Assembly (NCBI RefSeq): GCF_002749615.1
Contig: NZ_CP024201.1
Span: forward strand, 496,001 to 560,000
Source: Caulobacter mirabilis
GTDB lineage: Bacteria > Pseudomonadota > Alphaproteobacteria > Caulobacterales > Caulobacteraceae
Direction of reading: 5' to 3'
Length of the DNA: 64,000 nt
Shown here: positions 41,768 to 52,582 of the stretch, piece after piece
Position numbering within the stretch: position 1 is the first letter of the stretch
Layout: each line of letters begins with the position of its first letter
Position numbers and translations under genes: made by a program
The notes under the pieces: generated by a model
Told to the model about the DNA's origin: nothing
The model's database searches: none
Seen by the model: the letters and a program-made list of their open reading frames with translations, nothing else

Positions 41768-43342
41768 CTAGAAGGTCAGTGCGCGGGCTTCCTTCACGTG
41801 CGGCAGGGCCTGGATCTGGGCCAGCACCGTGTCCGCCGGCGCCTGGTCGACGCCGACCAGGGCGATGGCGTCCTCTTCAGCGGCCACGCGGCCAAGGTTG
41901 AAGGTGGCGATGTTCACCCCGGCCTCGGCCAGGATGGTGCCCAGGGCGCCGATGAAGCCCGGCTTGTCGAGGTTGTTGACGTAGAGCATGGCCGGGGCGA
42001 AGGCCGCGTCCAGCTCCATGCCCTTGACCTCGACGATGCGCGGCGCGCCGCCGATCACGGTGCCGGCGAAGGCGCGGACGCCCTTTTCGGTGGTGATCGT
42101 GACCCGCATCAGGCTGTCGTAGATCGGGCTGTCGTCCTGGCGGCTTTCCGAGACGACGATGCCGCGATCCTTCGCCACTGCGGGGGCCGAGACCATGTTG
42201 ATCTCCGCCAGCATCGGCCGCAGCACGCCGGCGAGGGCGGCGCTGGTCATCGGCTTGACGTTCAGCTGGGCGACCTGGCCCTCGTAGGCGATGTCGATGC
42301 TGTTGATGCCGAAGTCGACCATCTGGCCCGCGAAAGCGCCGATCTTCTCGGCCAGGGCCACGAAGGGCTTCAGTTTCGGCGCTTCCTCGGCGGTGATCGA
42401 GGGGCTGTTCAGGGCGTTGGTGACGGCGCCGGTCAGCAGGAAGTCGCTGACCTGCTCGGCGACCTGCAGGGCCACGTTCTCCTGGGCTTCGTTGGTGCTG
42501 GCGCCCAGGTGCGGCGTGGCCACGACCTTGTCGCTGCCGAACAGCGGGTTCTCCTTGGCGGGCTCGGTGACGAAGACGTCGAAGCCGGCCCCGGCGACGT
42601 GGCCGTTGTCGAGCAGTTCTCGCAGAGCCGTCTCGTCGACCAGGCCGCCGCGGGCGCAGTTGACGATCAGCACGCCCTTCTTGGTCTTGGCCAGGTTCTC
42701 GGCCGACAGGATGTTGCGGGTCTTGTCGGTCAGCGGGGTGTGCAGGGTGATGACGTCGGCGCGAGCCAGGAGGTCTTCCAGCTCGACCTTCTCGACGCCC
42801 ATCTCGATGGCGCGTTCGGGCGACAGGAACGGGTCGTAGGCGATGACCTTCATCTTCAGGCCGTTGGCGCGGTCCGCGACGATGCCGCCGATGTTGCCGG
42901 CGCCGATCAGGCCGAGGGTCTTGGCGTAGAGCTCCACGCCCATGAAGCGGTTCTTCTCCCACTTGCCTTGCTGCGTGCTGGCGTCCGCCGCCGGGATCTG
43001 GCGGGCCAGGGCGAACATCATGGCGATGGCGTGCTCGGCGGTGGTGATCGAGTTGCCGAAGGGGGTGTTCATGACCACCACGCCCTTGGCGGTGGCGGCG
43101 GGGATGTCGACGTTGTCGACGCCGATGCCGGCCCGGGCGATGACCTTCAAGTTCGTGGCGGCGGCGATGACGTCCTTGTCGAGCTTGGCGCCCGAGCGGA
43201 TGGCGATGCCGTCGTAGTCGCCGATGACGGCGATCAGCTCGTCCTTGGCCAGGCCGGTCTTGATGTCGAAGTCGACGCCGCGGTTCTTGAAGATGTCGAC
43301 GGCGGCGGGGCTCAGTTTGTCGGCGATGAGGACGCGGGGCAT
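41768..43342 (-). CDS. serA: D-3-phosphoglycerate dehydrogenase
   Basis: A 524-residue long-form SerA. The substrate domain surrounds a Rossmann domain (GLIGAGNIGGIVADRANGLKM about residue 144), with catalytic Arg-Glu-His in VNCARGGLVDE and ATPHLGAST. An intervening ASB domain and a C-terminal ACT domain (KPGFIGALGTILAEAGVNIATFNLGR) follow. It makes 3-phosphohydroxypyruvate, the first step of serine synthesis. It follows serC on the same strand, with a repeat between. Confidence 0.95.
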   Translation of the reverse strand: MPRVLIADKLSPAAVDIFKNRGVDFDIKTGLAKDELIAVIGDYDGIAIRSGAKLDKDVIAAATNLKVIARAGIGVDNVDIPAATAKGVVVMNTPFGNSITTAEHAIAMMFALARQIPAADASTQQGKWEKNRFMGVELYAKTLGLIGAGNIGGIVADRANGLKMKVIAYDPFLSPERAIEMGVEKVELEDLLARADVITLHTPLTDKTRNILSAENLAKTKKGVLIVNCARGGLVDETALRELLDNGHVAGAGFDVFVTEPAKENPLFGSDKVVATPHLGASTNEAQENVALQVAEQVSDFLLTGAVTNALNSPSITAEEAPKLKPFVALAEKIGAFAGQMVDFGINSIDIAYEGQVAQLNVKPMTSAALAGVLRPMLAEINMVSAPAVAKDRGIVVSESRQDDSPIYDSLMRVTITTEKGVRAFAGTVIGGAPRIVEVKGMELDAAFAPAMLYVNNLDKPGFIGALGTILAEAGVNIATFNLGRVAAEEDAIALVGVDQAPADTVLAQIQALPHVKEARALTF

Positions 43343-43373
43343 GGAGGGACTCCTTGCTGGATGTCTGAATGGG

Positions 43374-43483
43374 GCCCCCTCCGTCCCGCCTTCGGCGGTC
43401 CACCTTCCCCAGAGGGGAGGATCTCCGGCGCGGATGCTCCCCTCTGGGGGAGCTGTCGCCGCGGAGCGGTGACTGAGGGGGTT
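43374..43483. repeat. Intergenic inverted repeat, CTCCCCC family
   Basis: CCCCCTCCGTCCCGCCTTCGGCGG... and ...CGGTGACTGAGGGGG fold back, with an inner CTCCCCTCTGGGGGAG palindrome. It fills the serC-serA gap and resembles 17994-18113. Confidence 0.65.
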
Positions 43484-43493
43484 CTAGGGAAGC

Positions 43494-44669
43494 TTAGGCG
43501 GTCGCCAGTTCGGTGGAGATGGACGCGAAGGCCCAGTCGAGCCAGGGCGTCAGGGCGACCACGTCGGCCGTGTCGACCGTCGCGCCGCACCAGATGCGCA
43601 GGCCCGGAGGCGCCTTGGCGTAGCCGCCGATGTCGTAGGCGGCCTTTTCCTTCTCCAGCACCGAGGCCAGCTTCTTGGCGAAGTCGGCCTGAGCATCGGC
43701 GGGCAGGGCGGTGACGCGCGGATCCACGACCTTCAGGCAGACGGAGGTATTGCTCCGGATCGCCTTGTCCTGCGCCAGGAAGTCGACCCAGTCGGTCTTG
43801 GCCACCCAGGCCTCGAGCGCGGCCAGGTTGGCTTCCGAACGGGTTTTCATGCCGGCGGCGCCGCCGACGGTTTCGGCCCAGTTCAGGGCGTCCAGAGCGT
43901 CCTCGACGCAGAGCAGCGAGGGCGTGTTGATCGTGGCGCCTTCGAAGATCGCGGCGTTGAACTTGCCGTTGTCGACCATGCGGAACAGCTTCGGCATCGG
44001 CCAGGCGGGGGTGTAGCTCTCCAGCCGGGCGACCGCGCGGGGCGACAGGATCAGCACGCCGTGGGCGGCCTCGCCGCCGAGCGCCTTCTGCCAGGAGAAG
44101 GTCACCGCATCGAGCTTGGCCCAGTCCAGGTCCTGGGCGAAGGCGGCGCTGGTGGCGTCGCAGATCACGATGCCGGTGCGATCGGCCGAGATGAAGTCGG
44201 CGTTCGGCACGCGCACGCCGCTGGTGGTGCCGTTCCAGGTGAAGACCAGATCGGCGTCCGGGCGGACCTTCGAGGTGTCCGGCAGCTGGCCGTAGGGCGC
44301 GTCGAGCACCTCGACGCCCGGCAGCTTGAGTTGTTTCGTGACGTCCGTGACCCAGTCCTTGCCGAAGGACTCGAAGGCCAGCAGCTGGACCGGCTTCGGG
44401 CCCAGCATCGACCACATGGCCATCTCGACGGCGCCGGTGTCGGAGCCGGGAACGATGCCGACCAGGAAGTCGGCCGGAACGCCCAGCACCTCGCGGGTGC
44501 GGTCGATGGCCAGCTTCAGCTTGGCCTTGCCCGGCTTGCCGCGGTGCGAGCGGCCCAGGACGGCGTCGTTGAGTTTTTCGGGGGTCCATCCGGGGCGCTT
44601 GGCGCACGGGCCGGAAGAGAACTCGGGGCGCGCCGGACGGTATTCCGGCTTTTGCGGAGTCGTAGTCAC
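43494..44669 (-). CDS. serC: Phosphoserine aminotransferase
   Basis: About 391 residues; class V aminotransferase of the alphaproteobacterial SerC type ([18 protein letters not shown] at the start, [18 protein letters not shown], and the PLP-Lys in [22 protein letters not shown]). It converts phosphohydroxypyruvate to phosphoserine with glutamate. I prefer GTG 44669, because GGGAG lies 8 bases upstream; the ATG at 44684 is in frame but has a poor site. A structured leader precedes it. Confidence 0.94.
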   Translation of the reverse strand: MTTTPQKPEYRPARPEFSSGPCAKRPGWTPEKLNDAVLGRSHRGKPGKAKLKLAIDRTREVLGVPADFLVGIVPGSDTGAVEMAMWSMLGPKPVQLLAFESFGKDWVTDVTKQLKLPGVEVLDAPYGQLPDTSKVRPDADLVFTWNGTTSGVRVPNADFISADRTGIVICDATSAAFAQDLDWAKLDAVTFSWQKALGGEAAHGVLILSPRAVARLESYTPAWPMPKLFRMVDNGKFNAAIFEGATINTPSLLCVEDALDALNWAETVGGAAGMKTRSEANLAALEAWVAKTDWVDFLAQDKAIRSNTSVCLKVVDPRVTALPADAQADFAKKLASVLEKEKAAYDIGGYAKAPPGLRIWCGATVDTADVVALTPWLDWAFASISTELATA

Positions 44670-44775
44670 TGCGATGTCTCCCATCCTTGCAGATGAGCAG
44701 CGCCCCGTTGGGAGGGCGTGGCCCGCCGCCGAAGAACCTCATTTTGCGGCGCCGCACAAGCGGAGATTTTCTGGA
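44670..44775 (-). ncRNA. Candidate serC leader RNA motif
   Basis: The minus-strand leader of serC is GC-rich and can form several stems: GCGGCGCCGC, GGCGGCGGGCC pairing with GGGCC/GCCC, and ATC..GAT around the ribosome site. A conserved serC RNA motif is known upstream of serC in Alphaproteobacteria. Position and shape fit, but I recall the consensus only loosely. Confidence 0.45.
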
Positions 44776-44862
44776 GGGCGGTCGAGGGAGCTTCCGGGCG
44801 GCCTTCCCGGCGTTGCGAGATCGGCGTTCTCCGACTACCGTCCCGTCGGGGCGAGGAGGGGC

Positions 44863-45747
44863 ATGATGAAGCTCTGGATTGTGGGCCTGGCGCTGGTGCT
44901 GGCGGGCTGCGGCACGCTGCCGGCGCGCGAGGCGGGCGCCTTCCGGACGCTGGCCGCCGCCGACCGGGACGCCTTCGTGGCGCTGGCCGCCAAGGAGTCC
45001 GAGACGGTGAACGCCATCGCGCTCGCGCGGCCCGGGGGCAGCCTGGAGCGGGACAATTGCGACATCGGCGGCTCGGGCGCCTGCGAGCTGCTGGTGGCGT
45101 TCCCGGACGGCGCGTCGTTTCGGCTTGCGCCGACGGCATCGGAGACCCGGGCGCTGATCACGGCGTTGGCGGCCTATGGCGACGCTATGGCCGAACTGGC
45201 CGAGGCGCAGGACGTCGCCGCCGCCCAGGCCGCCGCCGGACGGGCGGGCGCCGCGGTGAAGGGGCTCGTAGCGGTGATCCCGGGCGCCCCGACGCTCGCC
45301 GGCCCGATCGTCGACGGCGTCGTCTGGGCCTCGAACCAGGGCCTGGTCGAGAAGCGGCGGGCGGCCCTTCGCCAGGCGGCGGAGCGAGCGGACCCCGCCG
45401 TCCGGTTGGCCGCCGAGCGAATGGGACGCGTATCGGACCGGCTGAAGTCGAACCTGGAGCGGGCGGCGGTGATGAAGCTCGATGCGGCCTGGGAGGCTTG
45501 GCAGCGCGCGCCCGACGACGCGACGCGGCAGGCGCAGTTCGCTCTGGCGGCGACGGCGGCGGTCGACGTCAACGCCGCCCGGCAGGTGCGGACGGACTAC
45601 CGCCCCCTGGCCGACGGGCATGCGACGCTGGTCCAGGCTCTGAGGGGCGGCGGGGATCCCGCCGCGGCGCTGGGCGAGCTGCAGACCTTCGTGGGCATCC
45701 TGACGGCGGCGAAGAGCGCGATGGCGGAAACGGAGACGCCGGCATGA
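44863..45747 (+). CDS. Unknown helical lipoprotein
   Basis: A 294-residue lipoprotein. A signal peptide ends in a lipobox (VLAGC, about residue 16). The mature part is Ala-rich and mainly helical, with one disulfide-capable pair in NCDIGGSGACELL and a hydrophobic stretch VKGLVAVIPGAPTLAGPIVDGVVWASNQ that could be a membrane or glycine-zipper segment. No family is recognised. GAGGAGGGG precedes the ATG. The next gene overlaps its stop by ATGA, so the two are an operon. Confidence 0.72.
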   Translation: MMKLWIVGLALVLAGCGTLPAREAGAFRTLAAADRDAFVALAAKESETVNAIALARPGGSLERDNCDIGGSGACELLVAFPDGASFRLAPTASETRALITALAAYGDAMAELAEAQDVAAAQAAAGRAGAAVKGLVAVIPGAPTLAGPIVDGVVWASNQGLVEKRRAALRQAAERADPAVRLAAERMGRVSDRLKSNLERAAVMKLDAAWEAWQRAPDDATRQAQFALAATAAVDVNAARQVRTDYRPLADGHATLVQALRGGGDPAAALGELQTFVGILTAAKSAMAETETPA

Positions 45748-46241
45748 CAGACGAAGACTTGAAGGCGCTGATCGCCCGTCTGGAAACAGGCCGGACGGCG
45801 ACCCTCGACCGCGACGACCTCAGCCACGCGGAGTTCGAGCAGCTGGCCACCGCGGCCATGGCCGCCGCCAACGATCTGGCCAACGCCCTGCGCCGTAAGC
45901 ATGACGCCGCGATCCGGGCGGGCGGGGCCGCTCAGCGCGCCGGCGACACGGCGGGGGCGACCGAAGCCTTCGCCAGGGCCGATGCGATCAAGCCCTGCCG
46001 AGACCAGGCCCAGATGCTAGGCTTTCAGCTCGATCGCGCGATCATCGCCTGGCTGGACGGCGCGCCCGACGTCGCGGCGGCCAAGGCTGCGGTGAAGGGG
46101 GCGACCGCCGACCTGAAGAAGACCAAGGACGATTTCGCCAAGACCGCGGATAGCCTGTCCGCGCTCGCCGGCGTGCTGGGGGCCGTCACCGGCGTCGTGA
46201 AGAGCGTGCAAACGCTGCTCGCGTCGCCGGCCGCCGCCTGA
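45744..46241 (+). CDS. Unknown helical protein, partner of the lipoprotein
   Basis: A 165-residue soluble, Ala-rich helical protein of unknown family. It is acidic at the N-terminus ([28 protein letters not shown]) and ends in a weakly hydrophobic helix (LAGVLGAVTGVVKSVQTLLA). The middle contains GATADLKKTKDDFAKTADSLSAL, which could form a coiled coil. It is coupled by ATGA to the lipoprotein gene. A joint envelope function is inferred from the coupling only. Confidence 0.7.
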   Translation: MTDEDLKALIARLETGRTATLDRDDLSHAEFEQLATAAMAAANDLANALRRKHDAAIRAGGAAQRAGDTAGATEAFARADAIKPCRDQAQMLGFQLDRAIIAWLDGAPDVAAAKAAVKGATADLKKTKDDFAKTADSLSALAGVLGAVTGVVKSVQTLLASPAAA

Positions 46242-46282
46242 CGCGACGCGACAAGCCGCCCTAGCCCGCGTACGCAAGCGGT

Positions 46283-47176
46283 ATGGGCGTTTCGAATCGC
46301 AATCTGGACTGGGTGGTTCTGGGACTGCTCGTCGTGGCCTGGGGCTCGGCCTTCGCCCTCCTGAAGGTCGCGGTGACGGATATCCCGCCGGTCTGGACGT
46401 CGGTCGGCCGGCTGTGGGTGGCGACGGCGGTGCTGTGGCTGATCTGTGCGGCGCGGGGCGAGCGGACGCCGCCGCTGTCCGTGGCGCGAGTGTCGCCCTG
46501 GCCCTGGTATCTGGTGCTCGGCCTTGTCGGCCTGGCGGCGCCGTTCATGCTGTTCGCCACCGCCGCGGCCAGCCTGCCCAGTGCGGTCAACGCCATCTGC
46601 AACGGCGCCTCGCCGGTGTTCACCGTCGCGCTGGCCCATTTCGTCCTCGCCGACGAGCGGTTGACCTTCCGACGAGCGCTGGGGGTGGCCATGGGGTTCG
46701 TCGGGCTGGTGGTTCTGGTGGGGCCCAGGCTGCAGGGCGGGGTGACGGTCGAGGCGGCCGCGCTGGGCCTGTCGATCACCGCCGCAGCGCTCTATGCGGC
46801 GTCCAATGTGATCACCCGCAAGGCGCCGACGGTCAGCCCGACAGCGGGCGCGCTGATGATGTGCGGGTCGGGGGCCGTCCTGGCGACGATCGGGGCGCTG
46901 GTCATCGCCGGACCGCCGCCCCTGCCGCCGATCGGGGCGGCGGCGGCGGTCGTTACGTTGGGCGTCTTCTCCACGGGTCTTGGGACGGTCGGCTATGTCT
47001 GGCTGATCCAGCGACGCGGACCCGTCTTCACCAGCATGGCCATCTACCTTGTGCCGCTCTGGGCGACGGCCGTCGGCGTGGGCCTGATGGGCGAGCGTCC
47101 GGGATGGACGGCCTTCGCGGCCCTGGCCCTGGTGCTCGGCGGCGTGGCGCTGACCACGGCGCGGCGAAGGGCCTGA
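46283..47176 (+). CDS. DMT superfamily transporter (EamA)
   Basis: A 297-residue protein with ten membrane helices in two EamA repeats (WVVLGLLVVAWGSAFALLKVAV at the start; ITAAALYAASNVITRKAPTVSP at the second). Family members export amino acids or other small metabolites. It ends in a short basic tail TARRRA. It converges on the membrane gene of the second cassette, whose stop is five bases beyond its own. Confidence 0.88.
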   Translation: MGVSNRNLDWVVLGLLVVAWGSAFALLKVAVTDIPPVWTSVGRLWVATAVLWLICAARGERTPPLSVARVSPWPWYLVLGLVGLAAPFMLFATAAASLPSAVNAICNGASPVFTVALAHFVLADERLTFRRALGVAMGFVGLVVLVGPRLQGGVTVEAAALGLSITAAALYAASNVITRKAPTVSPTAGALMMCGSGAVLATIGALVIAGPPPLPPIGAAAAVVTLGVFSTGLGTVGYVWLIQRRGPVFTSMAIYLVPLWATAVGVGLMGERPGWTAFAALALVLGGVALTTARRRA

Positions 47177-47180
47177 GCGC

Positions 47181-47609
47181 TCAGCCCCTGGCCGCGCGAC
47201 TCGCTCGTCGCCAGGCGAAGACCGTACCGACCAGGATGCAGAGGATGATGGCCAGGGTGACGACGTTCGTAACCGCGACGAACAGCCAGTCTCGCTCCCG
47301 CTCCATGACGATGTAGAAGGCGTGCAGGCTGAACTGGAGGCCTTGCAGGATCATCGCCACGCCCAGCCACAGGCTGGCGTAGCGGATGGCCAGGACCAGA
47401 AAGCCCAGCGCCAGCAGGCCCTCGCCGATCAGGATGGGCACGGTCCGGGAATGCAGCGGAAGCGTCAGCTCGATGGCGAGCGCGAGCACGGTGCCCGCCA
47501 ATAGGAAAACCGCTCCCAAGCGTTCGGGAGCGGTCCCTTTGAACCAAGCGAACAGGCAGGTCGCTAAGAGGACGAGCCAGCCGATTATGGGTTCGAGCGA
47601 CGTGTACAT
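47181..47609 (-). CDS. Small four-helix membrane protein (cassette copy 2)
   Basis: A 142-residue protein with four membrane helices (LVLLATCLFAWF; FLLAGTVLALAIELTLPL; LLALGFLVLAIRYASLWLGVAMIL; VTNVVTLAIILCILVGTVF) and a basic tail RRASRAARG. It appears related to 2-421 in length, topology and helices 3-4. It lies 62 bases after the gene for the paralogue of the helical protein. An inverted repeat lies 9 bases before its ATG. Function unknown. Confidence 0.75.
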   Translation of the reverse strand: MYTSLEPIIGWLVLLATCLFAWFKGTAPERLGAVFLLAGTVLALAIELTLPLHSRTVPILIGEGLLALGFLVLAIRYASLWLGVAMILQGLQFSLHAFYIVMERERDWLFVAVTNVVTLAIILCILVGTVFAWRRASRAARG

Positions 47610-47617
47610 CCCTTCAG

Positions 47618-47636
47618 TCTCTAACGAGGTTAGAGA
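47618..47636 (-). promoter_or_regulatory. Inverted repeat before the cassette 2 membrane gene
   Basis: TCTCTAAC-GAG-GTTAGAGA has perfect 8-base arms and a 3-base spacer, 9 bases upstream of the ATG at 47609. It could be an operator or an RNA hairpin. Copy 1 also has an inverted repeat at this position, with a different sequence. Confidence 0.5.
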
Positions 47637-47671
47637 TGCTGGGAAGTTAAACTATCGCAATTAAATCGGTC

Positions 47672-48019
47672 TTAGCCGACCTCGCGAAGGTCCACGGTTT
47701 CGGTCGCTTGAGCGGCCGGCTTGTCGAGGAAGCCCAGGCCCTTCGTGCGGACGCCGATGCGACGACGCACTTCGTCCAGGTCGGCGTGAGCCGCGACCAC
47801 GGCGGTGCGCGCTTCGCCGAGGGCGGCGATCGCTTCGACGATCTTGGCCTGCGCCTGGTCGCCCACGACGGCGGAGAGCCCAAGCTCGGCGCGCGCCTTC
47901 ACCATTTCACCAATCAGTTCAGCCGCTTCAGTCATCGCCGCGTCGAGCGCGGCTTCGGTCGCGTACAGCTTGGTTGCGACCTTTTTGGCGACAAACACCT
48001 TTTCCACTTTGCTCTCCAT
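47672..48019 (-). CDS. Helical protein, cassette copy 2 (paralogue of 485-835)
   Basis: A 115-residue Ala-rich helical protein of unknown function. It shares with 485-835 the pattern VA..L.A.EAA.D, SAV.G, IAAL.EAR, and LG.LDKPA. N-terminal MESKVEKVFVAKKVATKL is basic. The gene is followed by the membrane protein gene and is divergent from a hybrid histidine kinase with 93-132 bases between. The upstream DNA is AT-rich (ATCTTAAGATGAAGG-type), so a shared regulatory region is likely. Confidence 0.77.
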   Translation of the reverse strand: MESKVEKVFVAKKVATKLYATEAALDAAMTEAAELIGEMVKARAELGLSAVVGDQAQAKIVEAIAALGEARTAVVAAHADLDEVRRRIGVRTKGLGFLDKPAAQATETVDLREVG

Positions 48020-48151
48020 TAGCCGTCAGGCGAGCAGATAGTAAACGAAATCTTAAGATGAAGGAAGGTAAACAAATCATAAACCGGTCACGGAAGCGAA
48101 GCGTTAGGGAGATTGCGCCATAAGGCCCTGGAAAAGGGCCTGATCGGGCAG

Positions 48152-50029
<1,878 letters not shown>

Positions 50030-50150
50030 GCCGACTGGCCAGCCTGAACAGAACATAACGAGCGGCTCAGAACCGTTTCAGGTTCGGGGGTGTCTTCTCT
50101 CGTTCAACGTCGTCCTCCCGACGGCGTCCGAGCGAAGAGGAAACCGAACG

Positions 50151-50570
50151 ATGAAGAAGATCCTGATCCCCGTTCTGGCGGTCTCGGCTCTGGCCGCCGC
50201 CGCGCCCGCCATGGCCGCCCCCTGGCAGGACATCAACCAGCGCCAGGCCAACCTGGACCGCCGCATCGACGTGGGCGTCCGCAACGGCCAGATCACCCGC
50301 AACGAAGCCCAGCGTCTGCGCGCCGAGTTCCGCCAGATCGCCAACCTCGAGTACCGCTATCGTCGCACCGAGGGCGGGCTGAGCGCCTGGGAGCGCCGCG
50401 ATCTGGACCGTCGCTTCGACACCCTGAGCGCCAAGATCCGGTATGAGCGGAATGACCGCGACCACTACGGCCGCCCTGGCCATCCGGGCCACCCGGACCG
50501 CTACGACCGCGACGGCGATGGCCGTGCTGACCGCGTCGACCGCTTCCCGAACGACCCGCGTCGCTGGTAA
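50151..50570 (+). CDS. Secreted basic protein of unknown function
   Basis: A 139-residue protein with a Sec signal peptide (ILIPVLAVSALAAAAPAMAA). The mature part is helical and charged (QRQANLDRRIDVGVRNGQITRNEAQRLRAEFRQI) and ends in a His/Asp/Arg-rich tail with repeated DR/DRD (PGHPGHPDRYDRDGDGRADRVDRFP), which could bind a divalent metal. No named family is recognised. AGAGGAAAC lies upstream, and a strong hairpin follows the stop. Confidence 0.75.
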   Translation: MKKILIPVLAVSALAAAAPAMAAPWQDINQRQANLDRRIDVGVRNGQITRNEAQRLRAEFRQIANLEYRYRRTEGGLSAWERRDLDRRFDTLSAKIRYERNDRDHYGRPGHPGHPDRYDRDGDGRADRVDRFPNDPRRW

Positions 50571-50592
50571 CCCCCCGCACAGCGATGCGGCC

Positions 50593-50626
50593 GACGCCTC
50601 CCGTTGTCTCCCCAACGGGAGGCGTC
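50593..50626. terminator. Long GC stem-loop
   Basis: GACGCCTCCCGTTG and CAACGGGAGGCGTC form a perfect 14-bp stem around TCTCCC, between the secreted protein gene and the convergent phzF-like gene. It lacks a T-run but probably ends both transcripts. Confidence 0.65.
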
Positions 50627-50633
50627 TCCGCGT

Positions 50634-51446
50634 CTAGAGACGCAGGACGCTCTCGACCGTCGTCACGGCCTCGCCGCGGAGCAGGACACGGTCGCCGCGA
50701 TGCTCGCATTCCAGGTCGCCGCCCCGTCCCGGATAGGCCTGGTGGAATCGCAGCGCCGACCGTTTCAACCGGGCCGACCAAAGCGGCGATAGAATGCAGT
50801 GGGCCGATCCGGTGGTCGGATCCTCCGGAATGCCCGAGCCGGGCGCGAAGAAGCGGCTGACCACGTCGTAGGGGGCGTCGGCCGGCGCCAGAGCCGCGGC
50901 CGAAAGGTTGCCTCGCCCGCCGGTAGCCGCGCCGGAAATCCTCTCGAGCGCGGCCAGGTCCGGTCTCAGCGCCCGGATCGCCGCCTCATCCTCGAAGATC
51001 GCCACCAGGTAGTTCGCCGCCCAGACCTCGGAGGGCGCTGCGCCCAGGGCCTCGGCCAGGCCGGCGGGAATGTCGGTCTGTTTCGGCGGCTGGGCCGGGA
51101 AGTCCATCTCGTAGCCAGCGCCGATGCGCTTCACGGTGAGCGGGCCTGACAGGGTGTCGAAGGTGACGCCGTCGGCGTCGAGGCCCAGCTCGGCGAACAG
51201 GACATGGGCGGCGGCCAGGGTGGCGTGGCCGCACAGCGGCGCCTCGAGCGCCGGCGTGAACCAGCGCAGGCCGAAGCGCGCCGGATCGTCGCTTCTCAGC
51301 AGGAAGGCCGTCTCGGCCTGATTGTTCTCCTGCGCCAGGGCCTGCATCCAGGCGTCGTCCGGCCAGGCCGTGAAAGGCTCGACGACACAGGCCGGATTGC
51401 CCTTGAATGGCGCGGAGGCGAAGGCGTCTACGGTCCACTGGCGCAC
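50634..51446 (-). CDS. PhzF family isomerase-like protein
   Basis: A 270-residue PhzF-like protein ([18 protein letters not shown] at the start, active-site Glu in [12 protein letters not shown], and [19 protein letters not shown]). Members are diaminopimelate-epimerase-fold isomerases. There are no other phenazine genes around, so a housekeeping or unknown role is likely. It is divergent from the GNAT gene, with only 13 bases between starts. Confidence 0.9.
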   Translation of the reverse strand: MRQWTVDAFASAPFKGNPACVVEPFTAWPDDAWMQALAQENNQAETAFLLRSDDPARFGLRWFTPALEAPLCGHATLAAAHVLFAELGLDADGVTFDTLSGPLTVKRIGAGYEMDFPAQPPKQTDIPAGLAEALGAAPSEVWAANYLVAIFEDEAAIRALRPDLAALERISGAATGGRGNLSAAALAPADAPYDVVSRFFAPGSGIPEDPTTGSAHCILSPLWSARLKRSALRFHQAYPGRGGDLECEHRGDRVLLRGEAVTTVESVLRL

Positions 51447-51459
51447 GGGAGAGGCTCCG

Positions 51460-51912
51460 ATGACATACGAACGGGAGATCGGCAGCTACACCATCAGCGA
51501 CGACCCCGCGAGGTTCGATCTGCCGCGCGCCCACCGGTGGATCGCCGAGGAGTCGTACTGGGCCAAGGGCATCCCCTACACGACCTTCGCGGCGGCCGTG
51601 CGCAACAGCCTGACCTTCGGGGCCTTCGACAAGGCGGGCGAGATGGCGGCGATGGCGCGGGTGGTCACCGATCGCGCCACTTTCGGCTGGCTTTGCGACG
51701 TGTTCGTGGACGAGGCCTATCGCGGCTCCGGCCTGGGCAAGGCGCTGATGGCCTACTTCAAGGACCATCCCGATCTGCAGGGCTTCCGCCGGATGCACCT
51801 GGCCACGGCCGACGCCCACGGCCTCTACCGGCAGTTCGGCTTCGGCGACCTGACGGGCGCCGACCGCTGGATGGAGATCCGCGACCCGGATGTCTACCTG
51901 CGGGGGCGCTAG
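51460..51912 (+). CDS. GNAT family N-acetyltransferase
   Basis: A 150-residue GNAT enzyme. The acetyl-CoA motif is [21 protein letters not shown] (R/Q-x-x-G-x-G/A as RGSGLG). Upstream are [16 protein letters not shown]. The start at 51460 (MTYEREIG) has GGGAGAGG before it; a longer frame reads through the phzF gene. The substrate is unknown. Confidence 0.85.
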   Translation: MTYEREIGSYTISDDPARFDLPRAHRWIAEESYWAKGIPYTTFAAAVRNSLTFGAFDKAGEMAAMARVVTDRATFGWLCDVFVDEAYRGSGLGKALMAYFKDHPDLQGFRRMHLATADAHGLYRQFGFGDLTGADRWMEIRDPDVYLRGR

Positions 51913-51954
51913 GAGCGGCGCCGAACGAGGTGGAGCTTCAGCATGCGCCGCCAC

Positions 51955-52068
51955 CCGATCGCCCCGGCGAAGGCCGGGGTCCAGATCGCAGCGCCATGCC
52001 TTGGCGCGAAGTCACCCTTCCGCGAGGGCTGGACCTGAGTCCCGGCCTTCGCCGGGATGATCGGTGCT
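51955..52068. repeat. Inverted pair of CCCGGCGAAGGCCGGG elements
   Basis: Copies at 51960-51983 and 52038-52066 are in opposite orientation, separated by about 55 bases, between the GNAT and MarR genes. Confidence 0.7.
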
Positions 52069-52129
52069 GATTTGCGGGCGTCAGATCGTTCGCTTTGACG
52101 AAGCATCCGGCGAGAGTCAGCCTCGTCGC

Positions 52130-52582
52130 ATGAGCCCCGATGTCCTTTCCGTGATGCGCGGCTATCCGCGCATCTACTTCGCCTGCCATGTCGAGCATCG
52201 CACCCGGGACCGCTCGGTCCGGGGGCTGACCGGGCGCGAGGCGGGCCTGCTGGCCCATGTCACCGATCCGGCTGGAACGGGCGCGGGCGACCTGGCGCGG
52301 CATCTGGGGCTGGCGGCGTCGACGCTGTCGGCCGCGCTGGGGCGGCTCGAAGGTCTCGGCCTGATCCGCCTGGAGGCTGACGAGGGCGACGCCCGCCGGC
52401 GCATCGTGCGGCTGACGGACGAAGGACGCGCGGCGGTCGTCGAAGACTCGGTGCTGGACGCGGGGCGGGTCGAGCGGCTGCTGGCGACGCTGGACGAGGA
52501 GGAGCGCGGTCGGGCGGTGAGCGGGCTCGCGTTGCTGGCCGAAGCCGCCGACCGGCTGAGGCGCGCGGAGGGCGGGGCATGA
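52130..52582 (+). CDS. MarR family regulator
   Basis: A 150-residue winged-helix protein: LTGREAGLLAHVTDPAGTGAGDLARHLGLAASTLSAALGRLEGLGLIRLEADEGDARRRIVRLTDEG, the usual MarR recognition helix and wing. The start at 52130 (MSPDVLS) is preferred. Its stop overlaps the SRPBCC gene start by ATGA, so the two form an operon. Confidence 0.88.
   Translation: MSPDVLSVMRGYPRIYFACHVEHRTRDRSVRGLTGREAGLLAHVTDPAGTGAGDLARHLGLAASTLSAALGRLEGLGLIRLEADEGDARRRIVRLTDEGRAAVVEDSVLDAGRVERLLATLDEEERGRAVSGLALLAEAADRLRRAEGGA

Noticed and set aside
41798..43714. Long plus-strand open frame opposite serA
   Set aside because: Antisense to an unambiguous gene with a full set of motifs; composition is not protein-like.
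47510..47540. Palindrome CCGCTCCCAAGCGTTCGGGAGCGG as a terminator
   Set aside because: It lies inside the coding part of the cassette 2 membrane protein and has no T-run of use on the coding strand.
50634..51446. PhzF as part of a phenazine cluster
   Set aside because: No other phenazine genes are near. PhzF-like proteins are widespread and mostly unrelated to phenazines.
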